Origin: Chloroflexota bacterium
GTDB lineage: Bacteria; Chloroflexota; Anaerolineae; Aggregatilineales; Phototrophicaceae
DNA: 64,000 nt
NCBI GenBank assembly: GCA_020161935.1
Contig: JAIUNI010000012.1
Span: 124,001 to 188,000, forward strand
Reading direction: 5' to 3'
Made by a program: the position numbers and the translations under genes. Shown piece after piece: positions 34,718-43,065 of this stretch. How positions within the stretch are numbered: position 1 is the first letter of the stretch; each line of letters starts with the position of its first letter. Under the pieces are notes generated by a model. It ran no database searches and was not told the origin of the DNA. It worked only from the letters and a program-made list of their open reading frames with translations.

Positions 34718-35599
34718 TTATGGGGAGTTTGTCACCTCTTCGAATGACAAATGGCGGATATGCGGCTCAACGAGGCTGGCGACCGTTAGCGGTTGGCTGG
34801 CATCCGCGCCATCGGACGCGATCCAACTGGCGCTGAGGCAGGCGTAGATATAGACGAAGGCCAAGAGGCGAGTGTGATCAATACGCAGTTTTTCAGCGAG
34901 GATGCCGCTGATGGTGAGCAGCCGCGTTTCGTTGTGTACGACCTCTAGCATATTCCACGGGTTGCAGAGGGTGTTGGCGGTATCGTAGGTTCGCTCGCCC
35001 ACCAAACCTTTCGGGTCGAAGGCTAGCCAGCCGCGCGTGGGGTGCTGGCGGATATTTTCGTGGTGGATGTCCCCGTGCAAGACGCGCACGTCGCGGTTCT
35101 GATCCAGTAAACGTTCGGCTAGAGGGGCGGCACGGGTGTAGATGGAGTCGATACCATTGCCTTGATCCAGCGCGGCTTTCCGAAATAACTCGCGGAACCA
35201 AACTTTTAACGGTGTGAGTTTCTCCGGTATGGGCGCAGTAGAAACGGTGTGCAGTTGGTTTAGAACATCGCCGATAATGGCTGCGGCCCGTTCGTCGTTT
35301 CCATCCGCGACCTTGCCAACGAGGTTCTCGCCGCTGGCATATTCGAGCAGATGCGCGCCGTCATCCGAACGCAGCAAGCGTACCGCGCCGTGCCCATCAA
35401 AATAGCGTAAGGCAAGTGCGCCGTTGGCTTCTTCCTGCCCCAGTTCGGTGAGGATTTTAAGCACAGCCTGATCATCACCAGTGTTGACGCGGTATAAGTG
35501 GCTGGTCGCGGTGGTCGCCAGCGGCTGCGGGTCGGATAAGTGCCATGCAGTTAGATAATGGGAGAGTTTGTCGTGCATCGTCGGCTTTTCCTCAGTCAT
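34718..35599 (-). CDS. APH-type small-molecule kinase (streptomycin/hydroxyurea kinase family)
   Basis: This 293-residue kinase has the aminoglycoside phosphotransferase fold, closest in motif to the APH(6)/hydroxyurea-resistance group. AVLKILTELGQEEANGALAL holds the ATP-binding lysine near residue 45. VRVLHGDIHHENIR near 170 is the catalytic loop. WLAFDPKGLVGERTYD near 185 replaces the usual DFD with DPKG, as in that subfamily. Whether it acts on an antibiotic is unknown; such kinases also phosphorylate sugars. It lies 75 bases upstream of the AraD-like gene on the same strand. A second in-frame start at 35578 is possible. Confidence 0.78.
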   Translation of the reverse strand: MTEEKPTMHDKLSHYLTAWHLSDPQPLATTATSHLYRVNTGDDQAVLKILTELGQEEANGALALRYFDGHGAVRLLRSDDGAHLLEYASGENLVGKVADGNDERAAAIIGDVLNQLHTVSTAPIPEKLTPLKVWFRELFRKAALDQGNGIDSIYTRAAPLAERLLDQNRDVRVLHGDIHHENIRQHPTRGWLAFDPKGLVGERTYDTANTLCNPWNMLEVVHNETRLLTISGILAEKLRIDHTRLLAFVYIYACLSASWIASDGADASQPLTVASLVEPHIRHLSFEEVTNSP

Positions 35600-35708
35600 T
35601 CTTTGGCAGCATTATAATACGGCTTGCATAGGCGTTCATTGAGCGGCGTGGATGCGGTTGATAAACAGGTAAGCGGCGGGGTGACATCGGTTATAGACGG
35701 TTCCGATG

Positions 35709-35720
35709 TGCTACAATCCG
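35709..35720 (+). promoter_or_regulatory. Extended -10 promoter, probably leaderless transcript
   Basis: TGCTACAATCCG contains an extended -10 (TGC-TACAAT). The ATG of the VanZ gene begins eight bases after the -10 hexamer, where initiation is expected, and there is no ribosome site. This suggests a leaderless mRNA. The same 12 bases occur at 41953-41964. Confidence 0.5.
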
Positions 35721-35724
35721 CACC

Positions 35725-36156
35725 ATGATACTTAAACTCAAATCCTTCACTGCGCCTTACATCGACTCGCCCACCCCAACCGTCAAGTGGTTTCGGATTG
35801 CCCTCGCCCTCGGTTATACGGCGCTGCTGACGCTCGTTCTCGTGCAGTCCAGCGCGAACCCGCTGCTCGGCCCGGCAGCCCCGCGTGAGTTCGACCTCGC
35901 GTGGGAAATCTTGCTGACGATGGGGCATCTCGTCGGCTTTAGCATCCTCGTCCTCGTGAATTGGTCAGCTTTAGCCACCGTCACCACCTCGCGCCGCGCC
36001 CTCGTGGCGACGGTTGTCTTTGCCTGTTTGCTTGGCCTCATCAGCGAACTGTTGCAAACGCTCGTCCCTGACCGCAGCGCCTCGCTGTTCGACCTCGGCT
36101 GTGATTGGCTGGTGGCCTTCGCCACCGCCTATGTTATCCACCGCCTGTACCCCTGA
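35725..36156 (+). CDS. VanZ-like membrane protein
   Basis: This is a 143-residue protein with about four membrane helices. The VanZ pattern is visible in the first helix (WFRIALALGYTALLTLVLVQ), the middle MGHLVGFSILVLVNW, and the last part, FACLLGLISELLQTLVPDRS followed by ASLFDLGCDWL, where E, D and the SLFD segment are the conserved family features. VanZ proteins confer low-level teicoplanin resistance in enterococci; most family members have no known role. The start has no ribosome site and seems leaderless. Confidence 0.85.
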   Translation: MILKLKSFTAPYIDSPTPTVKWFRIALALGYTALLTLVLVQSSANPLLGPAAPREFDLAWEILLTMGHLVGFSILVLVNWSALATVTTSRRALVATVVFACLLGLISELLQTLVPDRSASLFDLGCDWLVAFATAYVIHRLYP

Positions 36157-36231
36157 TGGATTTTGCGCCCTTGCCTCCGAGCCAGTTTGGGTTAAAAATG
36201 CTTTGAAAATTCAGTAGACAAAGCAAACATA

Positions 36232-37113
36232 ATGCCCACATTCAATATCGCACAATATTCGCGGGAGGCTGGTGAGCCGCTCGCCGCGTCCGCGCCCGAT
36301 ACCAGCCTGTGGTTCCTGCTGGAATACAACGCGGATTGGGAAGCCAAAGCCCTACCCGCCAGCAGCCTGTCCGACCCTGTAAAAAGCCTGCTCCTCAAAG
36401 AATCGAAAACGAGGGAGAACCTCCGTGTGCAGTTCATCAAGCAGAAAAGCGATGAGCAGGCGAGCATCCACTTTTATGTCGCCCACGCACATCCCATCCA
36501 CCCGCTGCTGTACCACTTCGAGCTTGACCGCTTCGAAGACCTGCTTGATTTAGACCTCGCCGCGCTGGCGGATGGCCGCTTTGAGGGCAACCGTTCGGAC
36601 GACAAGTTGTATCTGGTGTGTACCAACGGTAAGCGCGACCTCGCCTGTGCTAAATTGGGCTTGCCTCTCTACCGCGCCATGAGCCAGATCGACTACGACC
36701 ATGTGTGGCAGACCACGCACTTCGGCGGACATCGTTTCGCCGCGACGCTCGTTTGCCTGCCACATGGCATGTGCTACGGGCGCGTGCCGGTTGAAGATGC
36801 TGCCACATTGATGAACGCCTATCAACAGAACCAACTGCTGCCGCAGTACTACCGGGGCAGCGCCGCGTACGACACACCCGCCCAAGCGGTCGAGTGCCAC
36901 CTGCGCGAGCAAACCGGTGAACAGGCGCTGGATGCTTTCAAGTATTTGAGTACCGAAGCTGACGGTGACAAACACTGGCGCGTCAGCTTTGACGGCGCGG
37001 ATGGCACGCACTATCGTATGGGCGTTCGCGCTTATGAATCCGAGTTTAACGTGTTCGGCAGCACCAACGACACCGAACCGCATCCAGTGACGCTGTATAC
37101 AGTCGAGACATAA
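36232..37113 (+). CDS. Sucrase/ferredoxin-like [2Fe-2S] protein (Apd1/Aim32-like)
   Basis: This 293-residue protein has a thioredoxin-like ferredoxin fold. The cysteine pair lies in VCTNGKRDLACAKLG near residue 125, and the two histidine ligands in THFGGHRFAATLVCLPHGM near 160, matching the unusual Cys2-His2 cluster site of this family. YGRV and the C-terminal domain follow. It is soluble, with no signal. Family members are redox proteins of poorly known function. It stands alone between VanZ and the BMP gene, so context adds little. Confidence 0.85.
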   Translation: MPTFNIAQYSREAGEPLAASAPDTSLWFLLEYNADWEAKALPASSLSDPVKSLLLKESKTRENLRVQFIKQKSDEQASIHFYVAHAHPIHPLLYHFELDRFEDLLDLDLAALADGRFEGNRSDDKLYLVCTNGKRDLACAKLGLPLYRAMSQIDYDHVWQTTHFGGHRFAATLVCLPHGMCYGRVPVEDAATLMNAYQQNQLLPQYYRGSAAYDTPAQAVECHLREQTGEQALDAFKYLSTEADGDKHWRVSFDGADGTHYRMGVRAYESEFNVFGSTNDTEPHPVTLYTVET

Positions 37114-37260
37114 ACTGTCAACTTCTGACAAACGAAGACTAGATAAATTCGCCAATCAGCGAGATTTCAACATTCTCAAAAATAGGGTAATATGACAACT
37201 GCTTTGGGGGAATATTCGCCCTCATCATTTCCTTTGAAAGAATTTTGTGGAGGATTTTGT

Positions 37261-38541
37261 ATGAAGAGCAAGCGCAGTTTAGTGATGCTGCTGATGCTGG
37301 CAATCGCCATCTTCAGCGTTGTCCCGGCACTGACGGTTTCAGCGCAGGACAGCTTGATCGAAAGCCTGTGCCTCGTAACCGATAAGGGCAAGGTGAATGA
37401 CGGTACGTTTAACCAATTCGCCCACGACGGCGCAAGCAAGGCCGCTGACGAATTTGGCCTGAACTATGACTACATCGAAACCGTCGCCGAAACCGACTAT
37501 GCCAAGAACATCGACACCTGCGTGAGCGAAGGCTATCAGGCCATCGTCACCGTCGGTTTCTTGATTGCGGATGCGACGAAGGCCGCCGCGATTGCCAACC
37601 CCGATATTTACTTCATCGGCGTTGACCAGTTCGTCGGCCCGGATGCAGATGGCAACGCTGCACCCTCCAACTATGTTGGCCTCCAGTTCCGTGAAGATCA
37701 GGGTGGTTTCCTCGCCGGTGCGTTGGCTGCCCAGATGACTAAGAGTGGCATCATCGCCGGTGTTTACGGCATCGACATTCCTCCGGTACGTAAGTTCCGC
37801 AACGGTTTCGAAAACGGTGCGAAGTTCATCAACCCCGACATCACCATCCTCGGCACCTACAATGACAGCTTCATTGAACCGGATACCGGTGGCGCGAACG
37901 CCAAGCAGTTCATCGGCGAAGGTGCGGATGTGATCCTCGGCGCGGGTGGCCCGACCGGTACCGGTGGTATCCTGACCGCTGCGGCTGACGGCGTGTACGT
38001 CATTGGCGTTGATCAGGACGAATACAACACCTCGTTCGGCGGTGGTACGTCCCCCGGTGCAGACAAGATCATCACCAGCGCCATGAAGCGCGTTGACCAA
38101 GCGGTTTACCTCGCGGTTGAAGCCTTGGTTGAAGGCGGCGCGGACTTCCCCGGCGGTACGAACCTGATCCTCTCGGCTGAAAACGCTGGAATTGGATACG
38201 CTCCAAAACATGACTCAGACGTGTCAGATGAAATAACCGCAAAGATGGATGAAATACTCATTGGTCTGAAAAATAATTGGGTAGCGACAGGTGTTGATAC
38301 TGTAACTGGCGATCTGCTTCCACCCCCTCCTACAGTTGCTGAACTACAGGCTGCTCTCGATACAGCAGAAACTTTGAAAACGCAACTTACTGATGCGCAA
38401 ACCCAACTTGCTGATGCGCAGTTGGCTGCTGAAACAGCACAGGCAGCAAGCAATAATACAACGCCGACAGTACTAGCGATCTTAGCAGCAGGCGTATTGT
38501 TAGGTGCTGGAGCATTCTTAGGTCTACGCCGGCGCAAATAA
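37261..38541 (+). CDS. BMP-family ABC substrate-binding protein with anchored tail
   Basis: This 426-residue exported binding protein belongs to the basic-membrane-protein/PnrA group, which binds nucleosides or related ligands. GGAGGA precedes MKSKRSLVML; the signal ends at VSAQDS. The body shows LVTDKGKVNDGTFNQFAHDG (family signature near 35), then DFGL-type features, GVDQFVG and FANGA-like segments (FRNGFENGAKFI). After about residue 310 an extra 115 residues follow: PPPPTV, a heptad-like coiled coil (LKTQLTDAQTQLADAQLAAE), then a membrane helix and RRRK end. This tail is unusual and more AT-rich. No permease or ATPase is adjacent. Confidence 0.87.
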   Translation: MKSKRSLVMLLMLAIAIFSVVPALTVSAQDSLIESLCLVTDKGKVNDGTFNQFAHDGASKAADEFGLNYDYIETVAETDYAKNIDTCVSEGYQAIVTVGFLIADATKAAAIANPDIYFIGVDQFVGPDADGNAAPSNYVGLQFREDQGGFLAGALAAQMTKSGIIAGVYGIDIPPVRKFRNGFENGAKFINPDITILGTYNDSFIEPDTGGANAKQFIGEGADVILGAGGPTGTGGILTAAADGVYVIGVDQDEYNTSFGGGTSPGADKIITSAMKRVDQAVYLAVEALVEGGADFPGGTNLILSAENAGIGYAPKHDSDVSDEITAKMDEILIGLKNNWVATGVDTVTGDLLPPPPTVAELQAALDTAETLKTQLTDAQTQLADAQLAAETAQAASNNTTPTVLAILAAGVLLGAGAFLGLRRRK

Positions 38542-38566
38542 ATCGGCTCATGTTTGTATGTTAAGC

Positions 38567-38600
38567 AAAAGAGGTCGGGTGAATAGCCCCACCTCTTTTA
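38567..38600 (+). terminator. Terminator after BMP gene
   Basis: AAAAGAGGT and ACCTCTTTT pair, extended by GGG/CCC with a mismatch, around the loop TGAATAG, and are followed by ATTTGG. It ends the binding-protein transcript before the next promoter. Confidence 0.75.
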
Positions 38601-38714
38601 TTTGGCTATCATATCTGCGGCGAACATCCGTAGGCATATGAATTTACATTTTTAGGAATTCGTTAGTTTCAGCAAATATCTTGTACACTAGGCGAAATTG
38701 ACGAAAGTTATGTT

Positions 38715-41700
38715 ATGGCGAAAAATAAGTTTTATCCGAAGCTCATTCTGCTGTTTTTAATCGCGATGTCACTTATCGTGCCTGCGCCTATTCATGCACA
38801 GGACGGTCTTTTGTCTTGTTTGCCGAATGTCCTCAACTGTATTCCCATTTTACAAGAGCCGCCGACTGAGGAGCCTCCACCCCCTCCACCACCGACGGAA
38901 GTGCCGCCTCCTCCACCAACCGAGGTTCCACCCCCACCGCCCACTGAGGTGCCGCCACCGCCACCCACGGACGTGCCACCTCCACCGCCGACGGACGTGC
39001 CGCCGCCGACCAATACACCTGTGCCACCACCGACCAATACGCCAGTTCCACCGCCGACCAACACCCCGGTGCCGCCACCCACTAACACGCCTGTTCCGAC
39101 GAACACGTTAGTGCCAACCAATACACCGGTGCCGCCGACCAACACCCCGCGGCCCACGAATACGCCGCGACCAACCAATACACCGATACCCACTAACACA
39201 CTTATTCCGACGAACACGACTGTTCCCCCGACGCGGACACCCTTACCACTCCCGACGAATACCCGTGTTCCGGTGCCGACCACTATCCCGGCGACCAGTT
39301 CAACCACCAACGGCAGCGGTGCGAATATTCAGCTTCAACTCGCGCCGAACAGCACGACTGCCAAAATTGGCGAAACGGTGACCTTTACCATCACCATTAT
39401 CAACACTGGTTCGCGGGAACTGACGAATGTGCTGCTCAGTTCAGAGGCACTCGGCATCAGCAGCGCTGCCGTTTATGGGGGTAAGCTCGGCACAGGGATT
39501 AAAGCCATTATCGAAGGTACATATACCCTGACCGATGACGATCTCCCCGGCCCCCTGCAAGTGACTGCCCGTGTTGTTACTAATGAGGCGGGTACAGTCG
39601 AAGCCACTGTCGAGGTTGAAATTGTTGGTCGCTTGGACGAAGCCACGCCGGAAGTCGATCCCATTTATATCGGACAAACCGTGACGTGGCAGCCGATCCT
39701 CGCCTGTGAACGCAAGTGTGTGCGCTGGGAACTCTACCAGACCAACCAGACTGGTAATTGGGAAATCTTCCGCCTCGGTGAACTCGACACAGAAACCGAC
39801 GCGAACGCCAATATTTCCGGCGGCGAGGGGCCGAACGTTGATGACATCACACCCAGCCAATCGCCGAACGGGGAGTGGATCGCCTTCAGCAGCAACCGCG
39901 ATGGCAATTGGGAAATCTACCTCGCCCGTAACGATGGCACGGGCCTCCAGCGACTAACCGAAAATGTCACCGCCAGCGACTTAAACCCCGTGTGGGGACC
40001 CAATAACTATATCGTTTACCAATCCAATCGCGACGGCGACTGGAACCTCTACTTGCTCGATGCGGCGACCGGCATCGAAACGCGCATCACCGACTCGTCT
40101 GCCGATGATATTAACCCCGCATGGTCGCCGGACGGCTCGACGATTGCCTTCCAGACCAACCGTGACGGACGCTGGCAAATTTACGCGCTGAAGCCGCAAA
40201 TCGGCGCGGTGAAGCAGTTGAGCAACGGCGACCGCAACGACTACGAGCCAGTCTATTCACCGGACGGACGTTCGATTGCCTTCCGTTCGGTACTCGATGG
40301 CAAGACCAGCAGCAACGTGTTCATCATGGGTGAAGGTGGTGGCAGCATTATTCCGGTCAACAACTTCGAAGGCAGCGCCAGCCACCCCACATGGTCTGCC
40401 GACAGCCGCCTGCTGGCCTACCAATCGGATGTGGATGGCGACAGCGAAATCTATACCTACGACCTCGCCACCGGCGCGATACAGCAGTTGACGGATAACG
40501 ATGTTGACGACACCGCGCCCTCGTTCTTGTGCGATGGGACGGACTTGACCTTCAACTCCGACAGCGGCGGCAAAACCGACATCTATCAGCTCGACGCGCG
40601 CTCACCCGACCAAGCCCCGCAGCAGCTAACCGATAACGCGGGCGATAACCTCGGCGGCCTCTCAGCGCTCACCAACGCCGAAAAGCCCGCAGCGGGTCAT
40701 GATGGTCGCCCTGCCTACCCGACGCTCGACCTCGCCCCCGGCGCGATTGAGCCGGTTTACCCGCGCCTCACCGCATGGAGTCCGGTCAACGCTTGCGAGA
40801 CGACCTGCCCCGCGTGGTCGGTGTATACGGCGAAGGTGGGCGACAATTGGCAGATCTTCCGGCAGGATGAGAGCAGCGCCCAACCGGTCAGCCTGTCCCA
40901 ACCCAACGACGACAACAGCAATCTCGAGCCGGATAACCTGATGCCGAGCGTATCGCCCAACGGCGAGTGGGTCGTCTTTGCCAGCAACCGTGATAAATAT
41001 TGGGAACTGTATATTGCCAGCACCGATGGCAGCGTCCTGCCGCGCCGTGTCACCTACTCGAAGGCGTATGAGCGTAATCCGGTTTGGTCGCCGGGTGGTC
41101 AAAGCGTGGTTTATGAATCCGACCGTGACGGCAATTGGGAACTGTACAAGTTTGACATCACCACCGGCGCGGAAGAACAACTGACCTTCAACGCGGGTGA
41201 CGACACCCACGCCCGCTGGTCGCCGGATGCTTCGCGAATCGTGTTCCAGAGCAACCGCACCGGTATCTCGCAAATCTACGTGCTTGACCTGCAAACCGGA
41301 CTCATCACCGCACTCAGCGACGGCAAGACGGATGACAGTCAGGCTGTCTATGCCCCCGATGGTCAAACGATTGCCTACCGCTCGGTGCAAGCGGGACAAG
41401 CTAATGGTGTCATGGTGCTGCGTAACCTTGATGGCACGACCTCGCCGATTAGTGACGCGGCGGGGGATGCTTCTGAACCCGTATGGGCAGCCGACAGCTT
41501 CTTGCTGGCGTACCAGAGCAGCAGCGAGAACGGGCGCACCATTGCCCTCTACGATTGGCTCACGGGCGAAACCCGCGAATTGGTCGCCCCCGGCCTGAAC
41601 GCCTTTGCTCCGGCATGGCGCTGCGGCGGTACAACGCTGCTGTTCAACGTTGGTACGGGCGACGAAACCAATGTGTATGTGCTGAATGACCTGCTGGCGG

Positions 41701-41825
41701 AACAACCGCTGGTCGACTCGTTGGATAACCTGCCGGTACTCAGCAGCCAGGCGGGGGGCAAAATTTTCGCCCCCTACACCGCCGACACGGGCAGCGACTG
41801 GCTGCAAGCCACCGTCGAGTCATGA
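38715..41825 (+). CDS. Secreted protein with Pro/Thr linker and TolB-like propellers
   Basis: This is a 1036-residue extracellular protein. The order is: signal peptide (KLILLFLIAMSLIVPAPIHA); a proline-rich stalk from about residue 50, first PPTEVPPPP repeats and then TNTPVPP repeats to about 195; a CARDB/DUF11-like beta domain (ATVTFTITIINTGSRELTNV region, 200-310); and two TolB/PD40-type propellers of about 330 residues each. Each propeller starts with a paired-cysteine segment (ACERKCVRWELY and ACETTCPAWSVY) and carries SPNGEW, SNRDGNWEIY, SPDG and SDRDGNWELY blades. It probably binds glycans or proteins at the cell surface. Function unknown. Confidence 0.82.
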   Translation: MAKNKFYPKLILLFLIAMSLIVPAPIHAQDGLLSCLPNVLNCIPILQEPPTEEPPPPPPPTEVPPPPPTEVPPPPPTEVPPPPPTDVPPPPPTDVPPPTNTPVPPPTNTPVPPPTNTPVPPPTNTPVPTNTLVPTNTPVPPTNTPRPTNTPRPTNTPIPTNTLIPTNTTVPPTRTPLPLPTNTRVPVPTTIPATSSTTNGSGANIQLQLAPNSTTAKIGETVTFTITIINTGSRELTNVLLSSEALGISSAAVYGGKLGTGIKAIIEGTYTLTDDDLPGPLQVTARVVTNEAGTVEATVEVEIVGRLDEATPEVDPIYIGQTVTWQPILACERKCVRWELYQTNQTGNWEIFRLGELDTETDANANISGGEGPNVDDITPSQSPNGEWIAFSSNRDGNWEIYLARNDGTGLQRLTENVTASDLNPVWGPNNYIVYQSNRDGDWNLYLLDAATGIETRITDSSADDINPAWSPDGSTIAFQTNRDGRWQIYALKPQIGAVKQLSNGDRNDYEPVYSPDGRSIAFRSVLDGKTSSNVFIMGEGGGSIIPVNNFEGSASHPTWSADSRLLAYQSDVDGDSEIYTYDLATGAIQQLTDNDVDDTAPSFLCDGTDLTFNSDSGGKTDIYQLDARSPDQAPQQLTDNAGDNLGGLSALTNAEKPAAGHDGRPAYPTLDLAPGAIEPVYPRLTAWSPVNACETTCPAWSVYTAKVGDNWQIFRQDESSAQPVSLSQPNDDNSNLEPDNLMPSVSPNGEWVVFASNRDKYWELYIASTDGSVLPRRVTYSKAYERNPVWSPGGQSVVYESDRDGNWELYKFDITTGAEEQLTFNAGDDTHARWSPDASRIVFQSNRTGISQIYVLDLQTGLITALSDGKTDDSQAVYAPDGQTIAYRSVQAGQANGVMVLRNLDGTTSPISDAAGDASEPVWAADSFLLAYQSSSENGRTIALYDWLTGETRELVAPGLNAFAPAWRCGGTTLLFNVGTGDETNVYVLNDLLAEQPLVDSLDNLPVLSSQAGGKIFAPYTADTGSDWLQATVES
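38862..39290 (+). repeat. Coding Pro/Thr-rich repeat array
   Basis: Short tandem codon repeats encode EVPPPPPT units, then TNTPVPP/TNTPRP units. Such stalks lift propeller domains off the surface and may be glycosylated. The repeats vary in length between strains in related organisms, which makes this a likely site of length change. Confidence 0.8.
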
Positions 41826-41932
41826 AGCAGTTATGGATAGGAACGATGCCGGACAACGCTTCCCCTGTGTGTCTGGCATCTCGCTCCACTTGGTTCCAAT
41901 TCTGTAATGCAGAATTAAGGCGGAAGGCTTAA

Positions 41933-41961
41933 GTGCCAATGCCGTAATTCTATGCTACAAT
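41933..41961 (+). promoter_or_regulatory. Promoter of roadblock-V4R-response regulator operon
   Basis: GTGCCA (41933-41938) and an extended -10 TGC-TACAAT (41956-41961) are 17 bases apart. The leader is about 45 bases long and ends in AGGAG. The 12 bases from 41953 match the VanZ promoter exactly. Confidence 0.5.
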
Positions 41962-42012
41962 CCGATTCATCAAGTTCATTCATTTGTTTCGACATTGCAG
42001 GAGAAAACGCTC

Positions 42013-42384
42013 GTGGCGAAGTCCCGTACTGAACAACTTGTAGAACGACTACGCGATTTGCAGGCCAGTTCTGGCGATGTGGAAGCTGCCGCTATCGTCA
42101 GTGTAGATGGTCTGAGCATGGCTTCGTCACTCCCCGGTCACATTGAAGAAGATCGGGTGAGCGCGATGTCGGCGGCGATGCTGTCCCTCGGCGAGCGTAT
42201 CTCCTCCGAACTCGGACGTGGTATGCTGGAACAGGTCATGGTTAAGGGCGAAAGCGGTTATGTCATCCTCACCGCTGTGGGTGACGAAGCCGTGTTGACC
42301 GTGCTGGCGCGTAAAGAAGCGAAGCTGGGTTTGATATTTTTGGATGTCACCCGCACCGTGGATGCCCTCTCACAGCTCGTATAA
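42013..42384 (+). CDS. Roadblock/LC7 domain protein
   Basis: This 123-residue protein starts with GTG, nine bases after AGGAG; an upstream TTG in the same frame has no site. It is one roadblock/LC7 fold: VERLRDLQASSGDVEAAAIV, then SVDGLSMASSLPG, MLSLGERISSEL, and GESGYVILTAVGDEAVLTVL. In bacteria these proteins act with small GTPases such as MglA or as sensory scaffolds. No GTPase is encoded here. It is followed after 21 bases by the V4R gene, so the pair probably acts in one signalling unit. Confidence 0.88.
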   Translation: MAKSRTEQLVERLRDLQASSGDVEAAAIVSVDGLSMASSLPGHIEEDRVSAMSAAMLSLGERISSELGRGMLEQVMVKGESGYVILTAVGDEAVLTVLARKEAKLGLIFLDVTRTVDALSQLV

Positions 42385-42405
42385 CTTGCGGAAAAGTAAA
42401 GCCTC

Positions 42406-43029
42406 GTGCAACTGGCTGGCCTCTACCTTCCCAACCGCATTGCGCGGTATTTCTTCGTAGCGATGGATGATGTTATGGGGCAGGCTGCCTTCAAAACCCT
42501 TTTGAAGCAGGCAGGGCTGCACACCTATGTCAAAGACCTTCCGCCGGATAACTTGGCGAAAGAATTTGATTTTAGCAGCATGACCGCGCTCAATATGGCG
42601 CTCGAAGACAGCTACGGCATTCGCGGTGGGCGGGGTATGGCGCTGCGCGTTGGGCGTGCCAGCTTCTCGCTGGGGCTGCGGAACTTCGGCGCGATGGCGG
42701 GCATGAGTGATCCAGCCTTCCGCGCCCTCCCGCGTGATGAAGCCGGTTTCATCGGCCTGAAGGCGCTGGCGAACATCTACAACACCTTCAGCGACCAGCA
42801 CTGCACGGTTGAACAATCACCCGAACACTTCCGTTTTATCGTCGAAAAGAGTGCGACCGCGTGGGGACGCAAATCCGAAAAGCCGGTTTGCCACCCGCTT
42901 GCCGGTATCATCCAAGAATGTATCCGTTGGGCTTCGAACGGGCATGAATACCTCATTCACGAAACCGCCTGTGCCGCCTGTGGCGACCCGCGATGCATTT
43001 TCGAGATCAACAAAACGCCCATCGGCTAA
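42406..43029 (+). CDS. V4R-domain sensor protein
   Basis: This 207-residue protein starts with GTG. The C-terminal V4R domain shows the cysteine-rich ending VCHPLAGIIQECIRWASNGH and then ETACAACGDPRCIFEI, matching the C-x2-C-x4-C set in the hydrocarbon/zinc-sensing group (as in XylR/DmpR regulators and 4-vinyl reductases). The N-terminal 90 residues (GQAAFKTLLKQAGLHTYV) are the usual V4R leader. The ligand may be an aromatic compound or a tetrapyrrole precursor, but this cannot be read. It lies between the roadblock and response regulator genes. Confidence 0.85.
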   Translation: MQLAGLYLPNRIARYFFVAMDDVMGQAAFKTLLKQAGLHTYVKDLPPDNLAKEFDFSSMTALNMALEDSYGIRGGRGMALRVGRASFSLGLRNFGAMAGMSDPAFRALPRDEAGFIGLKALANIYNTFSDQHCTVEQSPEHFRFIVEKSATAWGRKSEKPVCHPLAGIIQECIRWASNGHEYLIHETACAACGDPRCIFEINKTPIG

Positions 43030-43065
43030 CCCTGTGTCCATCCACACCATCAAGAGGAAAGCACC

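Noticed and set aside
38862..39290. Tandem repeats taken as satellite DNA
   Set aside because: They are in frame within a secreted protein and encode regular Pro/Thr units.
40662..41807. Long antisense frame inside the propeller gene
   Set aside because: It mirrors repeated blades on the other strand and has no ribosome site.
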